From positions 1,869,896 to 1,933,895 of the forward strand of contig JAVGVS010000001.1 of assembly GCA_032718565.1 (NCBI GenBank): 64,000 nt of DNA. The letters run 5' to 3'. The notes under the pieces were generated by a model. The model saw only the letters and a program-made list of their open reading frames with translations. It did no database searches and was not told the origin of the DNA. Shown here in pieces: positions 1-13,998 of this stretch; within the stretch, counting starts at the first letter, position 1, and each line of letters starts with the position of its first letter. The DNA comes from Distichodus sexfasciatus (lineage: Eukaryota; Chordata; Actinopteri; Characiformes; Distichodontidae). The translations under genes and the position numbers were made by a program.

Positions 1-3000
1 GCACATGGCCACAAAGGCTTCATTTAGCCGCCCCGAGCCGGGTGGGCGGAGAGGCACGGATACGTCTCGGGTGAGCAGCGTTTCCTCTCAGCTTAGTGAT
101 GGACCACAGCACAGTCCAAGCTCACATAGTAGCACGCCGTCCTGGAGTGAAGAGCCTGCCCAGTCCAATATGGACATCTCCACTGGACACATGATCCTGG
201 TACAGAAAAGCCCAGTCTTACACACATACATCTACATTTTAAAAAAATCTTTTAATCACTACTTATTTTTTTCTGAGAAAAGACGGCTTTTAAATAAAAT
301 GATAATACCAGTTACTTTGTTGTTGGCGAAATAAAGTATAACAACAGAGGTAAAGAGGTCTAGAAATATGGTGAGGATAAGAGATTAAAAGCTGCTTTTC
401 TGTCTGACCAGGCATACATGGAGGACCATCTGAAGAATAAGGATCGATTGCAGAAGGAGTGGGAGGCTCTGTGTTCGTACCAGGCTGAACCCAGCTCTGT
501 CTCCATTGCCCAGAGCGAGAGCAACCTGGAGAAGAACCGCCACCCTGACTTTGTGCCCTGTAAGACCCAAACTACTTCTTTCTTATTGATTTTGTGTCTG
601 TGTTGTCTCCTGATGTTCAGAAATTGTAGAGCATATTACTGTAGCAGAGTATATTATTTATTGACTTTTATGAATTAAAAACACAACTGGCTGTGTAATT
701 TGTAATAGATTTATTGTTTTCATTTTTTTTTTTACCAGAGTTCATTTAAAAATTTAACGTTAAGACATCTAATCTAACGTTAGAGATATTGTACTTTTTA
801 TTGTGGTGAATTTATTTTACTTTTTGAAAAAAAACAAAACACATTTAGTTGCCAAGGCAGTAATTTATAAATGAATTATTTTAAATACTTTAAATAAGCA
901 TTACTTTAAATAGTTTAATATTTTAATGAGTTGAATATCATCAAAATCTTGAAACTGGATAAAAATAATAATTCCTCGACTGATAGATATTTTTCCCTTC
1001 TTTTTGCATATACATGTGTATATGATATGTTTCAGATGACCATTCTCGTGTGAAGCTGAAGCCTGAGACAAATCCAACCAAAGAAGACTACATCAACGCT
1101 AGCATTATAGTAAGGAAAAATCACCTTATAATTGAAAATAACATCTGAAAATGTTAGATTATTAAAATGCATAAAAGATATTGGTTTTTTTTGTCAGTCT
1201 CGGAATTTAATTGTTGCCATTTCCTTTCATAGATAGACCACGATCCTCGCATGCCTGCCTACATTGCAACCCAAGGCCCCCTGCCACACACCATTGCTGA
1301 CTTCTGGCAGGTCAGTAACAGTCCACTAGTTAACAATTAACTCCCACTGTTCTTTTCAGTCACCATTTACTCACTTGAAGCAGGAGGCCAATCTCAAGTA
1401 ACTGAATATTATTAACATTCTCTGCTGTGCAAAGTGCAGATGATTTTCAATGCATTTGTGTGTGTGTGTTGTAGATGGTGTGGGAGAACGGATGCACTGT
1501 GATTGTGATGATGACTGCTCTGGTGGAGGACGGCGAGCAGCAGTGTGAACGCTACTGGCCTGATGAAGGATCGTCTCTGTACAACATCTATGAGGTAAAA
1601 CAAATTTGCACCGTTTCTCTCATGAGAAAGTTAATGGGTTTAAGACTTGCACTTGTAGGTGTGACATTACAGACGTCGCCTCTGGTGTTGCCCAGGAATT
1701 TGTGAGCGCAGCAGAATTTTGATCAATCTTCTCACTGGGTTTCCCTGTGACCATCAGGTGAACCTGGTGTCGGAGCACATCTGGTGTAAAGACTTCCTGG
1801 TGCGCAGTTTCTACCTGAAGAATGTGCAGACGCAGGAGACACGTACGCTGACCCAGTTCCACCTGCTCAGCTGGCCGGCGCAGGGCATCCCCACCTCCAC
1901 ACGCCCCCTGCTGGACTTCCGCAGGTATCGCCACAGCTAAACACGGCCTAGATGAGACAAACATTCTGAATCTCACACAGCTACACACACAAACTTACAT
2001 GCCAATTCTGTCATGACAATGTCCTAAGCCAATCCTTGCTGTTTTCCCTTGTATGCTGGTCCTGTTTTACACCGTCCCTCAAGCCGCGCAAAAAACCTCG
2101 GAGATTTCTTCCTCAGCCCTTCTCCCTTCACTGCCTTTGCACTTGGGTTGGGTTTATGGCTCTGGTTTATGCTTAATTCCCTCTTCTATTATTTTTCTTT
2201 CTCTTTCTTTGCCTTGCTGTCTGCCCTTTTTCCTCTCTCCCCCTCTGTGTTGGATGGAGGCTGGTGGGCTCCTGATCGTTGCACACCTCCCAGTGTCATT
2301 TTTGTGGTTTGCAGCTAGTAGTCTGGGTCCAGTTGCATAGTCACAAAAATGATCATTGGTAGGTGTGAGTGCAGCAGGAACGAGGCTTAAAGGACGTTCC
2401 ATCGCCTCCCCCTCTTCCTCCTTCCTCCCCTTCTCCTTTTGCTAAATGAGGCAGCTGTGATAGCTATGCTGTTCCTCGTCTCTAAATGCCACACTTTCAT
2501 CCGACATATCAAATACTCAAGAGTCAAGAATTATGTTACATTTTTAAAAATGGGAAAAATACTTTTGCCTGTCCACATTTTTTCTCCCACCTATTTTAAT
2601 TTCCCTTTTTCCCCTTGGTCGTCTTTTTACAGGAAAGTGAATAAGTGCTACCGAGGCCGATCCTGTCCAATCATTGTGCACTGCAGGTAAAAAGTACAAT
2701 GCAGTTCTAAATCTCGAGAGGGAACAAGGACACAAAAATCCTTCTTTTTGATAAGACCTATAAGTGTAATCATCCCTTTGTGATCCTTGCAGTGATGGAA
2801 CTGGAAGAACTGGTACTTACATTCTGATAGACATGGTCCTGAATCGCATGGCAAAAGGTATTTGTCCTCTTTTTTTCTCCATATATTCCACCCTTTAGTG
2901 TGAATGTGTCTCATGGATGATATGTTTATTTTTAGGTGTGAAAGAGATTGACATTGCTGCCACACTGGAGCACATTCGTGACCAGAGGCCAAATATGGTG

Positions 3001-3385
3001 CGCACCAAGGTACGTACATAGGTCACTGTGACCAGGGTCTGAATGGGTCCTGCTTCGAACTTTTAATTAGACATCTGATGCTTTGTGAGGATTTTTTTAT
3101 CATGCAGAGCAATCCTTAAAAGGATAAAATATTTTTACTTAAAAGCCTGGTTTTCTTTGAAAAAATTGTGACAACAGATGAGACTGGTTTTGTTATAGCT
3201 GTAGTAGTATTTATTAATATGCAAATCAGTGCTAGCTCTCCAGAAAGATTGAAGGACGTCTGTGTGTGTATACTTATTGGCAATAGACAATGTTTACCTT
3301 TGTTTCTGTGCAGGATCAGTTTGAGTTTGCCCTTACAGCAGTGGCAGAAGAAGTGAATGCCATTCTGAAAGCCTTGCCTCAGTGA
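1..3385 (+). CDS. ptprn: Receptor-type tyrosine phosphatase-like N (IA-2), 3' part, spliced
   Basis: Ten coding exons: 1-199 (5' end outside the window), 412-559, 1036-1109, 1233-1310, 1475-1594, 1758-1924, 2633-2686, 2793-2857, 2936-3009 and 3314-3385 (TGA). All junctions are GT-AG and in phase. The product is the cytoplasmic juxtamembrane part (RVSSVSS, SSHSSTPSW, NMDISTGHMIL) followed by the PTP domain, ending ILKALPQ as in vertebrate PTPRN. IA-2 is a single-pass dense-core vesicle protein of neuroendocrine cells that regulates hormone secretion and vesicle number. The signature loop reads HCSDGTGRTG, with Asp where active enzymes have Ala, and the WPD loop is SWPAQG, so the domain should be catalytically dead, as in the family. 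PTPRN2 is the close alternative. PTPRN is preferred because dnajb2 and tubulin lie next to it, as at human 2q35. Both paralogues carry a miR-153 in an intron. Confidence 0.95.
2283..2369 (+). ncRNA. mir153: mir-153 precursor hairpin in a ptprn intron
   Basis: The 3' arm holds the complete miR-153-3p-type sequence at 2333-2354 (TTGCATAGTCACAAAAATGA plus TC). The 5' arm at 2295-2316 (GTCATTTTTGTGGTTTGCAG plus CT) is its pairing partner. The outer bases CACCTCCCAGT and ATTGGTAGGTGTG close the stem and AGTAGTCTGGGTC forms the loop. Vertebrate miR-153 genes sit in introns of PTPRN and PTPRN2, and this one lies between ptprn exons ending at 1924 and starting at 2633, on the same strand, so it is probably processed from the host intron. 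The family is neuronal/neuroendocrine and represses SNARE and vesicle-protein mRNAs. Compared with the 5p strand as I remember it from mammals, two bases differ (GTGGTTTG for GTGATCTG). Confidence 0.95.
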
Positions 3386-4502
3386 GCCATTCTGCAGTGT
3401 TGCAGTCTGCAAACATGGATTCGGCCCTCCACGTTAACACACACACACAGCACAGTTCACAAGCTACTTTTGCATGGGCTATACCATGCTGGAAAAAATC
3501 CACTAATGCATTTCTAACCACGGCCTTATTCATTCATTCAACAGGGAAAGTTACATAAAATCATTTTAACAGTCATCTCTCTTTTCAGGGCACAACAGAC
3601 AGAGCTTTTAGAGTGAGTTAATTGAACCTGGTTAGATGGCCAGATGAAACCTTACCACATAAGCTTTAGGTACTGATACAAATGGACCTAATTTCAGAGG
3701 CAAATTTGAACGTTTTCTCCCCTTAGATGTTGCCCGTTCAGAAGCTCTAATGTGGACACTATCAAATGTCATCATCCAGACACATTTAATGTCCTATTCA
3801 GTGAAACATTGGTGGCTTTATGTATGCACAACAGTAATGTCTGAAGAGAGAAAGACTCTTTTGGAGGAATGTACTGCCTGATTAGTGTTTCCAAACACAC
3901 CGTGTAAACATTGTCCCTCCATGTGCTTGCTTTTCCTCATGTCCTTTATGACTTGTGAAAACGTTGTGTGATTATTGTAAATAATTCATTGACAAGTTTG
4001 TTCATTTATTCCTGTAGCAAACGTGTGGAAAACTATAAAAAAAGAGAAATATATATATAACTATAATTTTTAAATCGTTCTGAATTAAATGTGTGGTGCA
4101 GCAGCAGTGTGTGGGGTCTTTTTGCCCTCATTTTTTTCTGAGAACATGATGGCATTTGCCTTTTAGTGCCTTAAAGGGGTATTCTGTCCAAATATGTTAA
4201 TGTGACTGACAAATAAGATGTAATGGTATCGATATGATACTCGACGTCGCATCGGCTTTCATTTATTGGCAGCCACAGTGGTGTCTTTTGGTGGAGTGTT
4301 CCTTTAGAGCCCCAGTCAGAAACTTCCAGCAGCTTGAGGATTAACTGTTCGTTAATTCCAATTTTCTTCAGAGAGAGTTTATGTTATTGCTCATGTTTAA
4401 GACTCTGTCTGTGTTAAACTAATGTTTGGCAAGTTACTTGAGGCGATTCTAGACTGGGACTATTGTGAAGCTTAGTGTAGGACAAAATGTAAATGAAATA
4501 AA
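3386..4502 (+). other. ptprn: ptprn 3' untranslated region
   Basis: AT-rich non-coding sequence following the ptprn stop codon, with no supported ORF. It ends at the canonical AATAAA at 4497-4502. An internal AT-rich stretch (4051-4070) and ATTAAA near 4085 could support a shorter transcript. The extent is inferred from the signals only. Confidence 0.6.
4497..4502 (+). terminator. ptprn: Poly(A) signal AATAAA, ptprn
   Basis: Canonical hexamer about 1.1 kb after the stop codon, the first perfect AATAAA on the sense strand in a plausible 3' UTR. Confidence 0.55.
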
Positions 4503-4519
4503 GTCAGTGACTTGGCCCT

Positions 4520-7443
4520 CAGCTGCAACACTACTTTCTTTGGGTTGAGTCACTGTTGTCTATATATTTTAAGTGCTGTAAGAATTGTGGGACACACGTT
4601 TCGCATCCCATTTTTAAATGTGTGCTAGTGTTGTCATTGAAACGCAAAAAAATGAAATTAAAATTACATTAAAAAATGAAAAGCCTTCAAACAATGATTT
4701 GACCTTTATCACAATATTTCCAGATGATGCTGAATAAATCAGTACAGCATTTCAAATTTATTGCATCTGTATCAATGAACAATAGAAATGCCATCCAGTA
4801 ACACTTTCATTTAGCTAATTTGTGTTGAGTTGCTTGTGCTGTGCACACGATAAAACAAAATTTCCATTTTTTTTTTCCAGTCTTTGAAACACAAACACAC
4901 ATACATTCTTATAGACCTGTTTGCCAATTTCCAAATAAAACTTTGAAAAGAGTCTGAGCAGCAGGAGAGCCAGAGGATGAGCAGAGCACCCGGGAGCTCC
5001 ACACCTGTTTGGGGCACATGGATGGAGAAGGCGTTAGTGCCAGCTACAGAGCTTTACTGCCGTTCTCCACACACCACACCAGATCTCATGTATGGGTTTA
5101 GGGTGAGTACTACTAGACAAAATGAAACAGCGTGGTGACTTTAAATCTATACATATGCTAACCTCTAAATATTATGCAAATAAATGTAGTGATTGTGCTC
5201 TTGTGCACTAGAGGAGCAGGCTGCCCTCTAATTGCTGAAGCAAACCAAGCTCATACAGAAAAAGTCCAGTATAAAATTACCTACTTAAAAATGAATTTGT
5301 TTAACCTGAGTGCAAGTGGAAAAATCTAGAAAGACAAAGTCCTGGACAAGGGCGGCCCACCCTTACTTTTCAGTGTTGTGAGATGGGAAGTCTGGGGTTA
5401 AGGATGTACTACAAACAGAAAGCAGCTTAATCTAGACTAAGCTTTACCTTTGGGAGAGAACGAAGAGAATCAATCAGCCTGTGAAGGCCTCGAAGTCAGA
5501 CTCTGTAACAGCAGGGAGAGGAAGGTAAACAAAAGCAAACAGACCAAGAGACAGAACCAAAAAAATAAGCAGATGACATCTGATAGTGAAGCAATGAAGA
5601 CAGTAAGCAACTAGGACATGACAGCACAAGAAAGCACATTCACACACACGTAGCGTAAATAATAATATGGTAAGCTATGTTGCATGAATTATACTAGTCT
5701 ACACTATTGTTAAAAGGAGAGGTTTGTTTGTCCCCCAGTGATTGCACAATATGTAAAAAGGAGAGTGCTTATCACAAAATATATTTTCCTCATATTTTTT
5801 ATTGATCTTCCTATTTATGCTGACAAGTCCAAGTAAACAAGGAGAGATTAAACAGTCATTTCAAACAAAAACGCAACAATTATTATTGATAAATGTTTTC
5901 AATATTACCAGACTGCCGCCCTGGGACTCTCAAAGATGGAAAGGCAATAAAACCTCCTTTTTTGCACTGTCTTTTTCAAAAAGGAATTAATTCATGAATT
6001 AATACAACAAAACAAAACCCTACATTTCAATGCTCATGAAAATGCAACACTCTAGACATGGCTTAGAATAAAAATATGGCACAAGATAAACAGCCAGTGA
6101 CAAACAATGAGTCTATTTGGTAAAAGTATAGTGTGCTTGTACTGATGTGCAATCCTCAATCAGAGGAGCATTTCATTAATACTGAATGGACAGGCATATT
6201 AAAGCAGGACACATCAAGCTTCTTTGGCAACTTTCACATGAATTGGCACATCACATTTTACATTCGCCATGCATCTCCACCTTCCCTAAAAAGGCACTAA
6301 GTAATATCAACCTTTGATTCGTAATTATATTAAACAAATTTCACATTTATTACAATCTCTTCTTTTTCAAATCTTCAACATAAATAGCAATTAGCGGCAC
6401 TTGAAATTCAGTGCGGATGTAGTTTCCCGTGTGTCTGATTGCAGTGAGATTACCGGAGGGGGTCATTATTTGCATCATTATGATGTGTAACATTAAATGT
6501 AATGCATTAAATGAATAAGGCAAGTCAATCACTGCACATACATCTTCACTGTGGAAGCAGCTTGAAAACTATTGATATGTGGTGGAGTTAAGCATGGAAA
6601 CAAACTGAAGTAACATCATTTTGAGAAATTCCTCACTGCCTAAAAAAATCTCTCCACATGTAACACAATCCTACCAATCCAACCAACAATGGCATAGCTG
6701 AAACGCTATGAAAAAACAGCCACTGAATCAAAACACTTAGCCTTCCATTCAAGAGATACACTAGAGAATACGTAAATATACTGCTCCAGCATATCTAGTC
6801 TTCCATCAGTGCAGAAACTGAATGTTTGTCACAGCATCACTGTGATCTTCCCAAATGTGCTCTGTAAAAGTAAGTGTTTAGAACCACCAATTTAGACTCA
6901 ATGTCAAAATGCCAATAGCTCAGAAAACACCTTGGTGCATCATTCTAAAATCCACTCCACATTCACTATTGCTGTTGAATAATTGATTTAGCGTTAAGGG
7001 ATAAGACAACTATGAAAAGGCAAATTAAACAATAATATACATTGTTTAATTCACAGAAGATATATTTTAGCTGAAAGGCAGAACAGTTGTACATGATTTG
7101 TCCCTTCTAGATTCAGTATCCTGCCAATGTCCTAATCTTAAGACGTAAATTTCCTCAGACGTAAATGTCTTTTGCCTGTGCAAATCAAACCTGGCAGTTT
7201 TTGAGATATAAAAATGTATATTGGCACCGGTAGCATCCAGACTGCAAAGCATAAAACCCACACACAAAAAAAAAATCAGTCATCCTAACAATGAAATTTG
7301 AGCTTTCGACCAACGCACTGCACAAAACGGGGTAAAGAAACACTTCAATAGCCATACAAACTGTTAATATCAGAATAGTCATGCAGCATTAGCAGAACAG
7401 GGCATCCTTGCACTGTGACACCATTCTGTACCAACAGCACACA
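4520..7443. other. Convergent intergenic stretch and likely dnajb2 3' UTR
   Basis: No gene recognised. ptprn (+) and dnajb2 (-) converge here. The part next to 7443 is probably dnajb2 3' UTR; TTTATT (AATAAA on the minus strand) at 6346-6351 is one candidate end. A somewhat GC-richer patch at about 4960-5105 stands out from the AT-rich surroundings, but neither strand gives a convincing ORF. Confidence 0.4.
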
Positions 7444-10400
7444 CTAACAAACAACACAACAACTCTTTCTGGGGCTTTTTTTCAACACTGTGGTACCATT
7501 GGGTATGGACCCCTCTTTTTCTCCATCCTCTATAACCACCCCAGCTGGGCTAACCCTTCCTTTCCCTTTTTCTTCCTCCTCTGATGAAGGAGTGGATGCT
7601 GAATCATCTGTTCCATCCCTCTCTGTTTTAGACCGGGAAACGACAACTCTCCCTGTCCCTGCTCGACCACCCTGGGACCGATTCCCCTGCCCTTCCCCAG
7701 CACCTGAGATCATGTCCTTGTCGGAGGCCGCCACCCGCTGCTGGGCTTCCATCTCTGACAGACTGTAGGCCAGTGCCATCTGCAGGTCTTCATCTTCCTC
7801 CTCCTCTAGACTGGTGTCTGGGCAACGGAAGAAGGGGGAGGAGCTGAACGAGCGCTGAGTGGCGTTTCGAAGACTATGGTTGGCCAGATCTGAATGGGGA
7901 GCACTGGGAGGGATCTGCTGCTGTGGCGGCTGCTGAGGCTGACTTTGCTGCTCTCTACGACTTAGTTCCAAGGCCAGGGCCATCTCATCTTCCACACCTA
8001 AAAACAGACACAGTTACAAACACATACACAGGGGTCAACTTCAGACATTTGCTACTCAGTATTGTAAAATTCATACAAAATCAAAAATTGCATTTATTAA
8101 TAACATTAAAAAAGGCATTTGCAAAAGTACAAAAATATGCATTTACCATGTTATTACTTTATGTGCTTTCTAAATCATTTACTTTAATACAGTGGCAGAA
8201 AAACACAGGTGCACTGTTGCTTAAAATGTTAATTGTTGCTTTACTCTCAGTTGTTTAGAAGAAGATGCACTGGACATCAAAAGACTAGAATTTTATTTCC
8301 ATCATTCACAGATACAAAAAAAAACAAAAATGAAAAGGGCCTAAAGCAAAAGTCTAAGCACTCGACACGGATACCCCCTTTGGCAAGTATCATAGTTTGT
8401 AAACGCTTTCTTTAGTCAGCTAAGAGTCTCCTCACTTGGGGGGATTTTCGCCCATTCATCCTTGCAAAAGTCTTCTAATTTTGCAAGATTCTTGGGCCAT
8501 CTTGTGCACAGTGTGCTTCTGAGATCTTTCCTTAGAGTTTTAAGGATTTTTAGGTCAGGGGACTGTGAGGGCCATGGCAAAACCTTCAGCTTGCACCTCT
8601 TAAGGTATTCCATTATCATTATCTTGTTGCAGTTGACTAATCCTTTTCTTACATAAACTTTTTTAACAGATGGTGTGATGTTTGCATACAGAATTTGCTC
8701 GTACTTATTCGAAATGACTACAGTGGAATACCTCAAGAGGTGCAAGCTGAAGGTTTTGTCATGGCCATTACAGCCCCGACCTAAAAATCATTAAAAATCT
8801 GAGGACAAACCTCAAAAAAGCAGTGCAAGCAAGACAGCCAAAGAATCTGGCAGAACCAAAAGCCCTTTGCAAAGACAAAAATCCCAAAAGTGAGTGCTGA
8901 AAGATTCTTAGTTTACTACAAGCACTGTTTTTTTCTACCAGTGCATGATGGAAATAAAATGCAAAAAACCTACTGTCATCTTTAACTTAAGGTATTTTTG
9001 GTGATCAGTTCATGGTCCTCTCACTTAACTATTCTGAGTAGCACACCTATTAAGTAAGGTTGCCCAAATTTTTGCATTCTACTGCATATTCTAGAATACT
9101 AGTTTTTGGATACCACAAGGGGTTCATATAATATCTCTTGGGACTGTTTATATAATAAAAGGAGTTTATTATAAATCAGTCTATTATAAAAATGTCGGCA
9201 ATCATTTTCTGAACTTATTACACTGTTGATTTGTTGTGGTGACACAATCTAACCTGACAACTTGTTTGATCATTTATATTAGCCATCGCAAGTTATGCCA
9301 GGTTACATCTAACTATTTCTACCTGTCAATATACACCAATACCTGTCAATAAACACCAATCATGTAGGGAAAAATGCAGTTTAAAGGTGCACTGCTCCCA
9401 AGCCTAATATTCACCATGCTTTGCCGATACATACGTGTTTACAGATGAACCTCCACCACTAGGTGTCAGTATGAACTAATGTTTTACTAAGACTTCACTA
9501 CAGTTCATTAAGAAGAGAAACTCTCTTCCCTAGTTAATATTCTTTTCTCAGTACTTTATTAAAGCACCTTTGGTAGCAGTTACAGCATGGATTTGGGATT
9601 CCAGATACTCCAGGCCTGACCAGAAATGGTGGAATGGGTTCACAGTTATTGGATGCTGGATGGTCTGCTCTAGGACATCATCAGAAAGTTACTCAGTCTG
9701 GCATTCAGTCCTCTCTGAAGCTGATTTTTCATTGAAGATGAACACCAACCCAGTCAACACCACAGCAACAGTCAGAAAACTAGCCAGAAAGTCACAATGC
9801 AGCTTTACATTTCACTAGAGCCCAAAGCCCTAACAAGCAAGCAGTTGGAAATAGGGAAAAACAAAGACTCCCATCTTTCTCCAGTCAATGCAAGGCTGAG
9901 CTCCTGCATTTAAGTATTTGTGCATGTATTCACACTTATACATGTTTATACAGTGACCTCTTTAAGAGGTCCCTGCTGTTGGGTAACAAAGCCTCTGCTG
10001 GACCCAGGTGATCAAGCAGAGGGACTCATCTGGCAGAGAATCCAATGGCTCTCTCTAATGGAAGACCAGCGTGTCTGGGTACTTTTTGGGCTCCAGCAAA
10101 CAGGGTGTGGAAAAGACAAATAAGAGTGTGTTAGGTACATGTCGCTAGCACATTACAAGGAATACAATAGTCATAGTGACCTAATAAGTTGAGCTAAAAA
10201 GTCAAAATGGAAGGTACATATGTGAATACACCAAAATATCAGACTACTAATTTTATCGTAACATCTACACCTTTACGATCTCTGCCGAACTTTACCTGTG
10301 ACTCTAAGCCTGAAGCAATACACTTCCTAGATGTGAACCTGTAGCTGTTTGACTTAAGGCTGCACTAATATCTGGCTGCATGTCTTCTCTGTCAGAACTT

Positions 10401-13400
10401 CAACTATCTTGCACCTTTCAGCAATAAAACTGTCACTAACAGAACTATCCCTGCTGACAGAGAAAGCTAACCATTCTGCACTCAACACACAACAACCATT
10501 ACTTACATTAATACTTGGTGAAGCTTCTTTGGAGGGTTGTGGTCATCCGTTAAAGTACAGTCTCTCCAGTTGTTTAAAAATAAAGTCCTGTGACAAAATC
10601 TTTTTTGTCTTTTGGGATATCTTTTATGGGATATTAATGAACATGAAAATAAAAATACAAAAGAGACAATACCGGTCCTTACTTGTTCTTGCACAGCACT
10701 AATTGAAGTATTCCTAAACCCAACACACCACAGCTGACTGACTGCTAATTCACAGTATAGAATTGGGTGTGCAAGAAAAAAAAATCTAACTGTAGCCCTC
10801 CAGGTTTGTGCAGAGGAGGAGTGCCATGCTAAAAAGCTTATCTTCCATAAGCTGCCACTAATTCTGAAGTGCACAATGGATCAAAACCTGTGTAGCATTA
10901 CCGGTAGTCTTCAGTGGAACCAAGGAGCTCAGATGGAATCCTGAAACACAGCCTCAGTCTATTATCCCTCCTCATTCAAACTTTATAGTAAGCATTAAGG
11001 TAGCATTCCTCGGCGCCTGTCAAACCTACATTAACAGACACTGAAGTATAATTCATCAGCCAAGAAAATGCTTCCACTCCTTGACAGTCGTATAGCAGCA
11101 TACTTTACACCACTCCAGGCAATGCTTGGCATTTTGTTTAGTGATCTTAGACTTGTATAGTTGCATTACCAGGGAAATTCTTGAAGTTCCTCACGCACCG
11201 TTCTTCTTCTTGCTCCTGGTGCAGTCTAGTGGCCCAAATCTGTAGGCTACCATGAGCTGCTGTTGCCGCTAGATACCTCCAGTCTCCAGTCCACTAACAG
11301 TCTCATAACAAGCCTCACTTCTCATTTGTTAGTGAGGAATTGACTAAATGAACTGTCATAATATTTGGTCAATTGACTTTGTTATAGGATGACTACAAAA
11401 CTGCTCAAGAGAATTAGAACTAAACTAAACTAAATTTCTGAATGTTTTAATAAATGGATTTAATCACATTATATACATGAAGCTGTAATTGATTCCAAAG
11501 GTGCTAAGTATGTTATTGCAGCATTTTGGTTCTTTATTGTTTAATGAATTTTACCAATTTGCAGTTTGTTTTTATGGTGCTATATTAATCTATTGAGTAC
11601 TGACTGTAAAACTAATTTTAATATATGTAAAACCTGAAATGTTTAAGTGAATGGATGTGAATACTTTCTGCATGCACAGATTTATTTTAGTGGCCATTAT
11701 TCAGGGGCCCCCAGATGAGTCTATCCATGCATAAAATTTATTAATTACCATTGATGAGGACAGTCTTCAGGACCCCATCCTCCTCTATCTCTGTTCTCTC
11801 CTGTCCATTCTCTCTGATCCTGTAAATACATAAAAGCCAATAAATAAACAGCTTATCCAATCACACACATCTTTATTATACTGAAGTAGTGTAGAGATGC
11901 AGTGGTGCTAAAAGGCTAACAAGTAAAAGATGCATATAAATTGCAGATACAGAACAAATCTAAAGCAGCAGAATTTAGTCACCAAACACATAAACATCTA
12001 AACATGTCTTGGCATTCTTCAGAATATTAAATATAATCTTAAATTTGATCTTAATTGATAATTTAAATGTGACAAAAATAGATTTATCTCCTAGCTTATT
12101 TGTAATTTTTTTAAAAATACAACTTGCTAAATGTGTCTATGCAAAATAATCTAAAAATAAACGCAGTACATGGACACATAAGATACACATATCAAGAAGG
12201 AGACTGACTTTTTTGTAGTGATACGTTTCCCATTCACAATGCGTGTGGAGGTTGATACAGACTTAAAAGTGCCACTTCCATGACCTCCAATTGAAGAAAA
12301 GGAAGAGAAGTCGGCTGCAGATGAAAGAGAAATCAATAAATATACAGAGGTATAAATTTGCTAAAACAGGATTCTTAAGTAAAAAGTTAATAAATTTAGG
12401 AGTACCTTGTGTTGTACCAGTAAAATGACAAATCGACAAATTGAAAGCATCTTAATTTCAGCTGGGCAAGAAAATGCTTAAAAAGTAACATTTTAACAGA
12501 AGCACTCGGTCATCTAAAAGATTCTGACCATTTGCTGAAGGGAAGGAGAAGAATCGACTAGTCCCAAGTCTGGAGGAACCATGGCGAGTGTTGAAGGAGC
12601 TGTGCAATCCACTATGCATGCCAACAAATGGGAAATCATCTGAAAGAGGTGAGACAGAGAAGGAGAGAGTAAGAAAAAAATACAATAATTTGGAAACATA
12701 CATCTCATATAGTGCAACACTGTTGAAACAACAGGCATGGGAGAATGTGACAAGTTTGTGAGAGTTGTAGGTGTGAGGGGAAAGTCTGACAGAGAGGAAA
12801 TGGCAGTTGTGACTGAGGCTGCAGTCCAGGCATGCGCTGCCTTCCAATGACTCACCGAAAAAGTCAGCAAATGGATCACGGTCTCCAAAGAACTCCCGGA
12901 ACACCTCATCTGGACTGCGGAATGTGAAGTTAAACCCTGTAGAGTCGCTGGGGAAAGACCCACCGCCTAAATCTTTGGGGATAATACAAAACTGTGAGTT
13001 GGTCATTACTGAGTAAAGTCTCATTTAAAAGTGCACTCATATTTAATGACTGCTTCACCTGAGCTCGGTCTGCCACTTCTGCCACATGTGTCATAAGCTT
13101 CTCGTTTGCCTCCTTGTAAAAGTAAAAATAAATACTGCATTAGTGTGAACGCGCAGGAAAAACACTGAGAGAATCTGTGACTTAGAAGGGAGTGTGTGGA
13201 TGGTCTTACTGTCTGACAGGACTTCGTAGGCCTCTGCAATCTCTTTGAATTTTCTCTCTGCCTCCTCCTTGTTGTCTGGGTTCTTGTCTGGGTGCCATCG
13301 CAAGGCCAATTTCCTGTACCTACAGAAACACATGCACACACAGTTTTGGGATTGTGTGTGCAGCTACAAGCTAAAGGCAAACTCTTGCTTCATGTAATCT

Positions 13401-13940
13401 GTGCGAGCCATAAAACCCTTGATCATTTTCTAGTCATTTTCTGGTCTATGTGACAGCCCAAGTGTCTGATGCCCCACTAACATGTCACCCCTAACAATAC
13501 CAGTTGCTATTAAAAATTGGTGTAAGGCATATCGCAAATGGCAACAGATGAGCTACAATATGATGGATTCTGAAAGTCATTACACACTGACATTGGAGAC
13601 TTTTCCCCCAAAACTGTCTTACTATTCCTGATTTAATCACATTAATAAATAATCTTTGACAAAAGAAAATCTCTCTTTAAATACATTTTAGGAAAACCAT
13701 TTACTGAGTCCAACCTTCATTCCAAGAGAACCCAAACTGGTTCTTCATCTGTGTAAACCACTATATCTGTAACTGTACAACAGAAGCATGACTGATATGG
13801 AATTCATGATACCGATTTTGAACAATGTAAGATAAAAAAATCTGATAGTGATAGTTAGCCAATGTTTTTTTTCCAGAAACAGATTTTCAGTATCATATAC
13901 ATGTAGAAATTTACAAAGATAGTATAATGTCATTATATAT

Positions 13941-13998
<58 letters not shown>

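Noticed and set aside
2049..2402. Overlapping ORFs on both strands in a ptprn intron
   Set aside because: Pyrimidine-rich intron sequence; the real feature there is the mir-153 hairpin.
4811..5105. Possible small exon or gene near a GC-richer patch
   Set aside because: Neither strand gives a convincing protein or paired splice sites; probably UTR or intergenic.
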